24,673 nucleotides of DNA, taken from Smittium mucronatum (Eukaryota > Kickxellomycota > Harpellomycetes > Harpellales > Legeriomycetaceae). The notes below the pieces were generated by a model. It was not told the origin of the DNA. It saw nothing but the letters and a program-made list of their open reading frames with translations, and ran no database searches. Every line of letters starts with the position of its first letter. Within the stretch, counting starts at the first letter, position 1. The stretch is taken from positions 1 through 24,673 of the forward strand of contig LSSL01007620.1 of the NCBI GenBank assembly GCA_001953115.1. The letters run 5' to 3'. The position numbers and the translations under genes were made by a program. This document shows, piece after piece, positions 9,601 to 19,109 of the stretch.

Positions 9601-11214
9601 TTAAAAAATAAATGTGTTTAAAGGGCCGCATAATACGTTTTTCGACATTAATCCAATACCTCTAAATTCGTCGATCGATTTATCCAGTTTTCCGGAATCG
9701 AGACTAACTCGGAATCCCAGTTGACCATATCTTCCTTTAAAACATATGAATAGAAAAATATTAAGCCAAGAAAATAAAAAAGAATGAAAAAAAACGAATT
9801 TTACCATCGCCACATGAAAATATTCCTAAATCTACATTTAAATTTTAAATATTTAGAAAATTTTAGATTAGAGTTGAATTTAATCAAGGCTAAAAAAACC
9901 CACCAGTGTTGACAACAGAGTGGTAAATCCCACAACTGATTTGAATCACAGTTGGGTCAGCAAGTTGGCCATTTTTTTTTAAAAATTCGGTTACAGGTTC
10001 AGGGACAGAATAGTCTCCGTAGGATCTACCCAGCTGACCGTACTTATTAAGTCCGCATGAGTACACGAACCCACTCGAATCTACAAACAAACTGTGGAAG
10101 TATCCGCAAGCAACAGATTTTATTTTAATTCCTGCAAGAGCGTGAACACGCTTAAAGGTTCTTATTTCCTCGCTGGATGAGGATTGTGGAAGCAAGGAAG
10201 AGCTGATTGGATCGTTTCCTGTCTGACCATACCTTAAAATCGCCACCAAAGATAGTGTTTTAATAAGAGGGAAAGTTTCGCTATAAAAAAAAATGAAGGT
10301 TGTGTTTTACCGGTTATCGGTCGAATAAGAAAATACCGATCCATTAGAAGAACATAGTAGAACATGCGAATAGCCAGCACCTAAAGAGATGAAACTGCTG
10401 GAGTTTTTATGATCCACGATACAGTTGTAAAAGACAAAGTTCTTTATAGAAGCTGAAACATGGTCAGAAGGTAAAGTAATTCGATGCAAACTGGTATCGC
10501 ATACTCTATTTTGATCGACAGAATCATTTGAGTAAGGATAAGTGTAATGTCTGACTATCACAAAAATCGAGTTCATTCCGGGGCAATAGACTGCATCAAT
10601 GATGTTGGTTGCTAGAACATCGCAAAACTCTTCGATATTTTCTTCATAATGTCCACATTTATCACAAGAAACTTGAATATTGGTTAATATATCACTCTTT
10701 GAATTTTCGTCTTTACTGGTAGGGCTATTCATTTTTTGTCCGCGGGTCTTGTGTTTTTTGGTTAATAATAGATTAAAATTACCAAGGGTATTTTCAACGA
10801 GCAGATATTCTAGATTGGGGCCAATTACTTTTTGGACTTTATATTTGGATATAGGATACTCTTGGCCGGTTTGGTATCCATATGTTTTCAATTCAAAGCA
10901 GCTACATTCGTGCCTATCTTTACCCCATTGTTTGTGGTTTTTATTTTTGGAAATTAAATTAGAAAGATAAAAAGAGGAGGAGAAGAGAAGATAAATAGAG
11001 ATAAATACCTAAAGGTAATCACAGTCGAATGCACAAGTGCACCCACAGTTCGCACATCACTATAGGAAGGATCGAGAAATACTCTTTTAGGTTCGTAAAG
11101 AGCTATTCCTTCGTGACTACTGTATTCGATCTTGTTATTTTTTATTGCTAATACTCGATCATTTCGAAAGCTGGTTTGATAATATGAATCCAGACCACAT
11201 GCATAAAAGTCCAT
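9601..11214 (-). CDS. RCCD1: RCC1-repeat protein, RCCD1-like, five exons, complete
   Basis: In animals RCCD1 is a beta-propeller partner of the Jumonji protein KDM8 in chromatin regulation and mitosis; that role is inherited from the family and not shown here. Exons in transcription order are 11214-11009, 10913-10311, 10232-9904, 9831-9805 and 9734-9601. Phases 2, 2, 1, 1 agree and give 432 residues. RCC1 repeats are visible at ~244-276 (GAGYSH, then YGQTG), ~307-338 (ACGYFHS, then NKYGQLG) and ~367-395 (SCGIYHS, then GRYGQLG). The C-terminus ...CGPLNTFIF is the RCCD1 signature (CGPWNTYVY in the human protein, from memory), and the N-terminus FYACG also fits. Residues ~70-240 are divergent and include C152, C155, H157 and C166. 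An in-frame TAG precedes the ATG. A second possible acceptor for exon 2 (start at 10901) would shorten the protein by four residues. SERGEF and RCC1 proper fit less well. Confidence 0.9.
9805..9831 (-). other. RCCD1: 27-bp microexon of the RCCD1-like gene
   Basis: This exon lies between introns 9903-9832 (72 bp, donor GTGGGT, acceptor ATGTAG) and 9804-9735 (70 bp, donor GTAAAA, acceptor TTTTAAAG). It supplies residues DLGIFSCGDG, counting the split codons at each side. These restore the G-x-G-(R/K)-YGQLG blade motif exactly at the length seen in human RCCD1. Skipping it leaves nine codons missing but keeps the frame. A second TTTAG inside it could act as an alternative acceptor six bases further in, removing two residues. 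Confidence 0.8.
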
Positions 11215-11261
11215 TAAACTACAGTGCTATTTTTCTATGAATACCGTATAATATTAATTAC

Positions 11262-11269
11262 TTATATAC
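11262..11269 (-). promoter_or_regulatory. TATA-like box before the RCCD1-like gene
   Basis: On the minus strand GGTATATAAG lies about 48-55 bp before the ATG at 11214. TATATAAG is a good TATA-box match, flanked by G residues in otherwise A/T DNA. Confidence 0.4.
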
Positions 11270-11299
11270 CAGACTCATAAAACAGGAGAAAACGTTAAT

Positions 11300-11750
11300 T
11301 CCATAGGGTTATATTTGAAATTTTTCTCCAATTGGAAAAAATAAATATTAAATTTGTTTTCTAAATATGAGCGGCAATTGGCGAATCGTTTGGAGAAAAA
11401 TTTGGTATTATTTTGTGCCTAAATTTTAAACCAAGGAATAGTAAACCCAGACTTTATCATGAAGGTATATTACAGAGAATAGCATTACGAGAATTATGAC
11501 TCATTCAAATAAAATCTAGCTTGTGAAGTTAAAATTATTTATACTCTAAAATCGATACTTGAATGTATTTAGATCCCCTATTAAAAAGCTATAAAGAACT
11601 GCCGGATCTATATATCTTTTAAACTTTTCATAAGAAAATAACTTAAAAGCGATTCAGGAGATTTTTTCGAGAGATAAAGGTACTACCAAGTCATATAAAC
11701 CAGCCTTTTTAATGATAATATAAAATACAAGCCATTCTTAAGTACACTGT
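11300..11750 (+). pseudogene. Stop-interrupted coding-like stretch upstream of the RCCD1-like gene
   Basis: In one + frame, 11371-11502 is open for 43 codons (SFGEKFGIILCLNFKPRN, then YHEGILQRIALREL). After several stops the same frame continues with MYLDPLLKSYKELPDLYIF near 11563 and FREIKVLPSHINQPF up to ~11730. Keeping one frame across stops of all three kinds suggests a decayed coding sequence. The firm genes end with ordinary TAA stops, so an altered code is unlikely. It lies behind the RCCD1-like start and might also include its promoter. Confidence 0.25.
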
Positions 11751-12429
11751 TTACAAAAAAGATTTAATGAATTTAATCATTATTAAATATAAAATCCGCG
11801 ATAGAAATGGAAGGAAATAAAAGCAAATATAATACTATATAGTTTAGAAACTAATATAACCATTTCGTTTTAGATTTTTGCTATTATAATTAATCTAGCC
11901 CAATTTTCATCTTATGTCTTTCTCAAGTTCTCAATCATTTTCCCTCAACAATTAGCATCTCCAAGTTCCAACAGAGTCGAAATTTTTATATTTTCCTATC
12001 AAATTATCCCACGCAACATGGGTAATTATCCACAATTTATTAGGTTCAAATCCAGTTTTTATCTTTATTAATAGACCCAAAAATTCAAATATGATTAAAA
12101 TATTTTTTAGAATTATTTGAATCATAAGTATTATAATCGCATCATCAATTATTTGCGAAAAGGTATGATCATCTGTAAAAAAAACCATTTTTCTTCACTA
12201 GAACTGTGTGATTGAATATAATGTTTTTTGATCTATTAAGTGCCTTTCTATAAAATTTGAGTTTATTGTTACGTCAAAAAAATATATTAAAAGAAAATAC
12301 ATCTGAAAAAATGAGGGGTTTCTTATAACCTCGTTCGACCCAAATTCCACATTAAACTTTTATATATTGCTTTTTAAATATGTCTTGTCAATAGAAAATG
12401 TTATTTAAAATATTTTTTGGTATAATCTA

Positions 12430-12795
12430 AAAAAGAGAGGAAAACTGTACTGCGAGGCCCGATAAAGCCAATCAAATTTTTATCAAGTCCTATGTAAACT
12501 GTTCAGAACAGAGCCTATTATATAAAAAATATCTGTCTCGATTCTTCCTCAACCATATTTGATATTAAACTCGTAAGGAAAAGACTGAAATTTTTCTTCA
12601 TTCAGAAAAGACCCCATCAGTTTAAAAGTGCTGTGTTGAGCTACTTAGACAGTTTTAAGTTTTATATGGAAACAGGATAGACATAGTCATTAATAGTTGA
12701 TTTCACTCCTGCATTTATGCAATTCAAAATTATTAGAACAGATTTATAGTGGGACGAAAGCTGCTAGAACTGAAGATGTAAATTCGGTAGGGAAT
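12430..12795 (+). pseudogene. Stop-interrupted coding-like stretch
   Basis: A patch visibly richer in G+C than its flanks. A + frame of 43 codons from about 12430 contains ENCTARPDKANQIFIKSY and NCSEQSLLYKKYLSRFF. The same frame continues after stops with KEKTEIFLHSEKTP, KCCVELLRQF and FIVGRKLLELKM. The pattern fits an old gene or element copy that has lost its open frame. The antisense strand is also partly open. No family recognised. Confidence 0.25.
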
Positions 12796-13475
12796 AATAT
12801 GGAATATTTTTATTGATTTTTTTTCTGATTTATTACAATAAGTTCATAAAAAAAACTTTTTAATGATTTTTTTTCAAAAAAGAAAGGAAAAATTATTAAA
12901 AAAATATCAATAAGAAAAAATGCTAAAACATATCATTCTATCAGCCAATGTGAAAAGGTTGAACCTATTTTTATGCTAAGTTGATACTAAAACCTTTTTA
13001 AAGCAAAAATTAATCCATCTTTTATAATCATTCTTTATTTCATTTTCAAAATGTGATAATGAGAAATAAGACACCAGATCAGTAGTTTTAAGAAAATAAT
13101 TGTATCTTCAAAAATAATTATGCACATCTTTTTAAACTTCAGTTTTTTTCTGTCTTTTTTCGGTCAACGGCACTAGTGAAAAATTTATCATCAAAGAAAA
13201 TGTATGGATTTTTTTTTTTTTTTTTTGGATTTTATTAAAATTTAAACAAACTTACTACCCCTTTTTTTAAAAAAATAATATTATACTGCATATCGCTAAA
13301 TGAAAACTAATTCATTTCTCATAGTGACTGCTAAATAAAATATTTAACACCAAAAAACTTATCTGGATCCTTTAAATGTTTTATCACGTATTCATGTACT
13401 GGTATATTGTATTATTAATATCTATAATATGATATTAATTAAATCTATTTTTTTTTTTTTCATAATTCATAAATT

Positions 13476-13824
13476 ATGTCTAATACTTTGTTTAATACTA
13501 TCAAGGTAAGCTATATCTGAAATTTTTATGCCATTATTTATTTAAATATACACATTTATACATCTATTTTTGTTATTTTTGAGCTCATCATCCCAATGAA
13601 CTTTAACGTACTTTAAGGAATCGAAAATTTTTTTAATATTCTTGTACCAATTTTTAATTTTCAATATATTGAATTTTTTTACCTATGAGGCTTTTTCAAT
13701 GAGAAAAAAAATTAAAGTTTTATATATGAAAAACAAAAATGGAGAAATAGTAAGACTCTTCATATTAAATCCTGTACACATTTGTACAATCATAATATCA
13801 TATAAAATTAGCCAAAAATTTTAA
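13476..13824 (+). CDS. Speculative two-exon small gene
   Basis: ATG TCT AAT ACT TTG TTT AAT ACT ATC AAG runs straight into a strong donor (AAG/GTAAGC at 13505/13506). An acceptor CCTATGAG at 13689 would join it in phase 0 to an open frame that runs to 13824. The result is a 55-residue basic protein starting MSNTLFNTIK and containing MRKKIKVLYMKNKNGEIV. Against it: the DNA is very A/T-rich, the product is short and no family is recognised. The downstream frame alone is of chance length. Confidence 0.15.
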
Positions 13825-15069
13825 TCAAAAAAAAGGTTGAAAAAATAAGATAAATTACTGGATCAAAAAAAAAATTGAATCTTTTTGGAAAATTCTGCAA
13901 TCATCATTTCGATTTGAACCTAAATAAAAAAAATTAGATTCGATAATAGAGGAATTATCATCAGTATCCAGTCAGAATTGAAGAAAATAGAATTAAATTT
14001 TTTTGAATAGCGAATATATCGATTTTTATGTTAATAAATATTTTTTGCATAAAAATGTACCCTTATAGTTTTATAACTTTTTTTTTATCGGGAGTCATTT
14101 ATATGAATGTACATGTTGCAAAATAGAGGGGTTTTCTGGAAAAATACTTCCATATCTTCTTTAAATTTTCAATTTCAGTAATTTTTTTAACTTAAAAGAC
14201 TTGAATCCAAATTTTAAAATTAAACAGAGATCTATTTTTATGTTTGGAAGGATTCTAATAAATTTAAGCAGGTTTCGTAACTAGAAACAAATTAAATAAT
14301 TTATCCTGACAAATAGCCTTATTTATTAAAAATTCAACCTCTTTCAACCAATTCTTAATGAGTACGAAGAAGCTAGAGTGACAGATGGGAGTAGGTTACA
14401 TTTTTTAATATGAATTTTCTTTATTATGCTTTATTAATAGTTTTTTCTAGTCTTATACTATTTTAAATAAATTGCCTGTAAAAAAATAAGATTATATAAG
14501 ATTATATATACAAACCAACCCCTTAATATCATTTTGATTATTCTAGCATCCTATTCACGAGTAAATACCTTTTAAAAAGTAAAAAAAGATCCAGATCTCA
14601 AAGTAGACAAATCTTCCGGATGAAAATTTTTAAGATTTAAACTGATGAACAAAAGTAGACTTATTTATAAGATATTTTAAAGTTTATTGAAGGTCCAAAT
14701 AGACAAAAAGACATATTTTATATGCGAGCTTTTTCGAAAAAAAAAATTAAATAGAGTATCGCAAAAAATTTATCTAAAAAAGTCAACCTAAATTTTTTTC
14801 TTATTAATTTGGCTATCGCTTAAAAAAGAAAAAAAAACTCAAACTCACAAAAATATCTTGATAGAAATATTCTGTTAAGCAAATTTTTCGAAAAGTACCA
14901 AGACGAATTTCAATCGAGAAAACCATTTTTTCTCTTTCTGATGACGCAATATTAGGACTAAATTTAAGGGGGAAAATTCACAATTCTTCATTTATGGCAG
15001 AAAGTTTAGAAAGATGTTTTTTAAATATTATTGAAATTTTGGATATTTATTTAAAGATTCTATTTTCAA

Positions 15070-15085
15070 TTTTTTATTTAGAGTT
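15070..15085 (-). terminator. Possible polyadenylation signal for the 178-codon ORF
   Basis: Minus-strand TAAATAAAAAATTG, containing AATAAA, begins about 20-25 bp after the TAA of the ORF. This fits a very short 3' UTR. Confidence 0.35.
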
Positions 15086-15104
15086 TAGATTTAAAGTGTT
15101 TTTA

Positions 15105-15641
15105 TTACAAATCGTTGATTCCCGAATTTATTTTAATAGATTTCGGAATCATTGAAAGATCTAAAGAAAGAATCTTATATTTATTCTCTTTAGTTATTTT
15201 GTAGAATAGATCCCTTAGATCCTCAGACCCATTCCTCATGTCCAACATAGCTGATTTAAGAACTAACACTAAGTCTATATTTACTTGATATCTTCTACCT
15301 GAAGGATCTTCCATTAGTTCTATGTCATTAATCAAATTTTTATCGTTGCCTAAGAAATACTCTGTTGACATGATTCTCATAATGATAATAATCATCCATT
15401 CATCGCGAAACTTGAAATAATGTGTCTCAATCAATTCAGTAAATGCTTTAAATAATGAATAAATAGACTGAGATGGATTTTTTAAAATTTCTAAACAATT
15501 ATTTCCTGTTAAACAATTAAACGGCATTTTAAATGGAAATAAAGTGTAGCTATCATCTATTGAATTTTCTATCAATAATATCGATACCTGCTTTTCATTT
15601 CTTTGAATAGTTGTTATAGCAAGTTCAAAATTGTCAGCCAT
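15105..15641 (-). CDS. Unrecognised intronless 178-residue protein
   Basis: I do not recognise this family. The frame is 178 codons long with no stop. In DNA this A/T-rich that is far longer than the chance ORFs elsewhere in the window, and its base composition is richer in G+C than its flanks. The protein starts MADNFELAITTIQ, is rich in Ile, Leu, Asn and acidic residues, and has no signal peptide or Cys/His motif. The run DEWMIIIIMRIM (about residues 81-92) is short and flanked by charge, so I read it as a buried helix or strand and not a membrane anchor. No intron is needed. TATAAAA lies at 15698-15704, about 57 bp before the ATG, and AATAAA follows the stop within ~30 bp. It could be a retrocopy, an orphan gene or a domesticated element gene. 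It stands alone, with gene-less DNA on both sides. Confidence 0.75.
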   Translation of the reverse strand: MADNFELAITTIQRNEKQVSILLIENSIDDSYTLFPFKMPFNCLTGNNCLEILKNPSQSIYSLFKAFTELIETHYFKFRDEWMIIIIMRIMSTEYFLGNDKNLINDIELMEDPSGRRYQVNIDLVLVLKSAMLDMRNGSEDLRDLFYKITKENKYKILSLDLSMIPKSIKINSGINDL

Positions 15642-15697
15642 ATTAAAATCTTTTATTCAATTAGTAATAAATGCTAGGACTAGTCTTCACTACTTCA

Positions 15698-15704
15698 TTT
15701 TATA
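15698..15704 (-). promoter_or_regulatory. TATA-like box before the 178-codon ORF
   Basis: TATAAAA on the minus strand, within AAGTATAAAATGAAG, about 57 bp before the ATG at 15641. The implied 5' UTR is very short. Confidence 0.4.
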
Positions 15705-16932
15705 CTTTTTTACCTTTGATAATCTTTTTTACTTATGAATTTAAGGGATTTTTTTCAAAAAAAGTATATATTTTGTTATATGATCATTGAATAAAGGTAA
15801 CTATACGCTAATAAATCTATATAATGGATGCCTACAGCTTTTTATGCACAATATGAGCCAATTTATACAAGATAATTTTATGTTTCCCTTATAGGCTACA
15901 AATACTGCAATTTAGATTATATCCATTGGCTCTAAAATGAAATTTGACCCCATGATAAATGAATTTTAAATATCTAATCAGTCAAATATTTCCAGTACAT
16001 CTCAAAAAAATTTAATTTTTATGAAATTTAAATTCATTTGCTTGGTCATGCATCAAATATTTTATTTATTAATTGATATAAATTGTGATTATTTGATCTT
16101 ATTCATTGAAAGAATGTATAAAATTGATAAAATAAATATTAATAACGTTTTTAATATCTGTACACTCAACCTATTGTATTATATTTTGGGTTAAAATCGC
16201 ACTTTAAACCCAATTTCGAGATAGGGATTTAGATTTTTATCAAGCTTTGTTTTTGTGAATAAATCGAGATTATTTTTTTATTGTATCCAGAATAAGTCAG
16301 CAGAAAATATAAATAAGATTTCTTCATTCGAAAATAGTATATATCCAAATTGGCCTCAATTATCTCAATTTAAATCACAATTGTCGAAAATAAAAAGCAA
16401 TCTTGTTTTAAAGTAGTAGGTAAAAATAATTATTTAGAGAATATATATTGAAAGGAAGTTTTTTAAAAAATTAAAATAGGGCGTATTTCCCGGATTGAAG
16501 AATACGTCGGATTTATTTATAATTTATAGATAGTCTAGAAAAACTTGCCAAAAGAAAATAATAAAAATAATGCTTTTTCTAATTTCTATTTATTAAAAAT
16601 ATATATTAAACATAATTTTTTAGAAAATGAATTAATTTTTTATTTATTTATTTACACAGAATTTGTTTTAAAATATTAATACTTACTTATTATTATATTT
16701 ACTGATGAATTTGCTTATATTTATTAAATATGCTTAAATAAATTGTGAAAAAAAAATTTTATTAGAAATTTGCAATTAATGAATCCAATTTAAATTTATT
16801 TAAAGCTTTATCTTTAATAAATTTAAATAAAAAGCTTTTTTCCTAGCCTTAATTTTATTTGGCTATTAATCTTATTGAAATTTTTGAATAAAAAGAATTT
16901 AAAAACTTTTATAAGCATAATTGATCAAACAA

Positions 16933-16957
16933 GTTTCTGTTTCTGTTTCTGTTTATG
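16933..16957 (+). repeat. GTTTCT hexamer tract
   Basis: Three perfect GTTTCT units followed by GTTTAT. Confidence 0.8.
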
Positions 16958-17008
16958 TTTTTCTCTTAAACCATAGATTATTGGCCTTATTGGTGATTAT
17001 AACAAAAA

Positions 17009-17033
17009 ATCGAAAGAATTAGATTCTTTCGAT
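17009..17033. repeat. Perfect 11-bp hairpin with a 3-base loop
   Basis: ATCGAAAGAAT (17009-17019), TAG, ATTCTTTCGAT (17023-17033). It stands out because the stem contains C and G in otherwise A/T DNA. No associated gene. Confidence 0.7.
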
Positions 17034-17942
17034 AGAAACATGTAAATTAAAAATTATAGATTAATGCTAAAATTGTAAAATTTCTCAAAAAGATGTAATT
17101 TTTTTAATTAAAATATCTGCAAAAGAATAAATGAAATTTTTTAATTCTCAAATGTGGATATATATAATCGAAAATAATATCAATTTGGTCAGTTCTTTAC
17201 ATCGAGTTATATTTGAAAAGACAATAAAATCACTGTTATTTTTTGTAATTTTATCAAATTTAAATTTTTTAGTAGCCAGACGTGATGTTGCGTCTAATTT
17301 GATTCTTTTTATAACTTTTATTAGGGTTTGAATAAAAATAAAAATACTGGATACATTTATAATCAAGTTTTTACATCAAAAACATTTTTTAAATATATAA
17401 TAATAATAAATGGAAATAAGCTGCCTCAAATTTTTTAATTAATAAATAAAGATAAGCTTTTAGTCCCGATGAAATAAAATAAACCATAATTCTATTAATA
17501 GTTTATTTCTCACATTTTTTTCTGTCTCCAAAATAATAAAAATAAGAATTATTTGAGAACCCAAATCAAATATTATTTGAAGCTTTCTAATTTAACTTTT
17601 AAGTTTTTTTTTAAATATAACACAGTTTTTATATTTTATTTGATCTAAATTTATTTGTCAATATCAATATAATATATAAATATGCAAATGTGGGATTAAT
17701 CTTTTTGTATAGAGAATTAGTATTATAATCAAAATATCATTTTAATAAATAAATCTATATTTTTTTATATCTGTATAAATTTCAAACAAACTTAATTTCA
17801 TAATTATGCAAATAACATAATAAAATGACCTATTATTATTGAGATTTATAAAAAAAATTGCAAAATTTTTTTTTAATTTGATCTATTAGTATTTTTATTT
17901 AAACACAATATTATCTCACTCTCAACACTCGATTGATCTACT

Positions 17943-17975
17943 ATCTCAATCTCAATCTTAATCTCAATCTCAATC
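17943..17975 (+). repeat. ATCTCA hexamer tract
   Basis: About five and a half units of ATCTCA, with one C-to-T change in the middle. Confidence 0.8.
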
Positions 17976-18365
17976 ATTTTTAAAATAAAAGAAATCAGTA
18001 TATATACTGACAAAAATTTAATTTCAAGATATTTTTCAAAAATAAAAATTCAGATTAGTTAAATTATAAATTTTTTTAGCCATTGAAATAAAATTAGAAA
18101 ATTGATTTGTTTTCAGTTATTGAATCACGTTCTTGCTTATTTAAAAAACTTTCCTTAGCAGAAAAAATCAGATAAAACTTCTCTTGCAGAAAAAAAAATT
18201 GAACCAAAATCCAAATCATTAATAGTTTAAAGGTCAATTATTAAGGTAAATCATTAAATTTTCGTTAAAAAAATATTTTTTAAATCAAATCCTGAAGATT
18301 TATAAAAATTATCAAATTGGATAATTTTTTTAAGTTAATTATTAAATTGGAGAAGCGCGCATTTT

Positions 18366-18387
18366 CGCCCTAGTGGGTGTTACGCCC
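18366..18387 (+). repeat. Competing hairpins at the island edge
   Basis: CGCCC (18366-18370), GGGTG (18375-18379) and CGCCC (18383-18387). The middle block can pair with either flank (four G-C pairs plus one G-T), giving two mutually exclusive small stems with 4- and 3-base loops. Confidence 0.5.
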
Positions 18388-18394
18388 TTTTTAT

Positions 18395-18430
18395 GGTCTG
18401 AAATTCTTAGAACGCTTGAAGACCTTTTTT
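18395..18430 (+). repeat. Hairpin followed by T6
   Basis: GGTCT (18395-18399) pairs with AGACC (18420-18424), with a small inner TTC/GAA stem, and is followed at once by TTTTTT (18425-18430). The layout resembles the end of a Pol III transcript, but no clear A and B boxes were found upstream. Confidence 0.4.
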
Positions 18431-18444
18431 AGTTATTTTACAGT

Positions 18445-18471
18445 TTAGTTAGGTTAGTTAGGTTAGTTAGT
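18445..18471 (+). repeat. TTAGTTAGG minisatellite, three units
   Basis: Two perfect 9-bp units and one with a last-base change. The unit contains the insect-type telomere motif TTAGG, but the period is 9 and not 5, so it is not a telomeric array. Confidence 0.8.
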
Positions 18472-18655
18472 TTATTCCATTTTTTTCAATTGGAATTATT
18501 TTTATATTTTCTTTGATATTTTTATCGGTCTTGGTTTAGTTGGTTTATTATTATATTTTATTATTCTTTGTGGACTGGGATTATTACCCGTTTCCAGGTT
18601 TTAGTGTTTAATTATTTTCTACTTTAGTAAAGGCAATACTTTAGCAGAGTTATCC

Positions 18656-18964
18656 TCATTGGTATGCTCGACCATGAGTAGGTCGATTCCAGTACTTACC
18701 CTTATTTTTTCCCCCGGGAGTTGTTGCTTCGAGGAAAGTAGCATAAGATAGTGATAGTGATAGTGATACTTCGGTATCAGTCTCTACTAAAACCCCTGCA
18801 CTAGGATATGGCTTAAATTCATCGTTAAACTTTGCGTTAGAACCATTAATAAAGGATATCGTATCTTTTTTGCTTCTAGTTTCGTTAATTTTCTGTCTCG
18901 ACCCCCTGGTAAAGCTCTCACCTATTATCCCTACCGTGGGGCTGTAAAAAAGCTTAGCATTTCC
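18656..18964 (-). pseudogene. 102-codon open frame, possible element-encoded protein C-terminus
   Basis: The frame is open between TGA (18965-18967) and TGA (18656-18658) and has no Met, so its start must lie in another exon or before a frameshift. The sequence is hydrophilic and Ser/Thr/Lys-rich: GESFTRGSRQKINETRSKK, then a Ser-Leu run encoded by the GATAGT repeat, then a basic end with GGKNKGKYWNRPTHGRAYQ. Basic low-complexity tails of this sort occur in gag-like proteins of retroelements, which is inference only. The + strand reading of the same DNA is Leu/Ile-rich and looks like an antisense artefact. Confidence 0.35.
18747..18770 (+). repeat. GATAGT hexamer, four units
   Basis: GATAGT three times, then GATACT, inside the element-like island. 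It reads Asp-Ser on the + strand or Ser-Leu on the - strand. Confidence 0.8.
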
Positions 18965-19086
18965 TCACCTTCGGTTGCACGGCAACAGTTTTGAACCAAG
19001 AATTTATTCCACTATAACTGGTATGAAGAACCCTCATCCAAATATGTAGATACCAATTACAAATTAAGTGTATATGGGTCAAAAAA

Positions 19087-19106
19087 ATGAAAATGAAAAT
19101 GAAAAT
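19087..19106 (+). repeat. GAAAAT tract at the island end
   Basis: About three units of ATGAAA/GAAAAT following A7, exactly where base composition returns to background. Confidence 0.8.
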
Positions 19107-19109
19107 CTT

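Larger units (their letters stand above)
12800..15100. other. Gene-less A/T-rich DNA apart from the speculative small gene
   Basis: Long A and T runs (for example 13209-13226) and a 10-bp direct repeat AAGATTATAT near 14488-14508. Nothing else coding-like. Confidence 0.5.
15710..18340. other. Gene-less A/T-rich DNA
   Basis: Holds the hexamer tracts and hairpin listed. The overlapping 66- and 72-codon frames near 17131-17366 lie on opposite strands, are Ile/Lys/Asn/Phe-rich and look like chance. Confidence 0.6.

Noticed and set aside
10233..10310. A 30-bp intron ending at ATAG (exon resuming at 10280) in the RCCD1-like gene
   Set aside because: It is in phase but too short for splicing, and would insert 16 residues into the conserved junction NR-YGQTG. 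The 78-bp intron restores the repeat exactly.
10680..10970. 96-codon plus-strand frame
   Set aside because: Antisense shadow of RCCD1-like exon 2 and intron 1.
11952..12188. 78-codon minus-strand ORF
   Set aside because: Ile/Lys-rich, chance length, no start context or splice support.
11371..12795. Alternative genetic code with stops read as amino acids
   Set aside because: The VAMP7 and RCCD1-like genes have no internal stops and end in TAA exactly at their conserved C-termini. The broken frames contain all three stop codons.
18395..18430. Hammerhead or HDV-like self-cleaving ribozyme at the island end
   Set aside because: The conserved hammerhead core (CUGAUGA...GAAA) is absent, and no nested double pseudoknot could be drawn.
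18445..18471. Telomeric TTAGG array
   Set aside because: The period is nine and there are only three units inside an element-like island.
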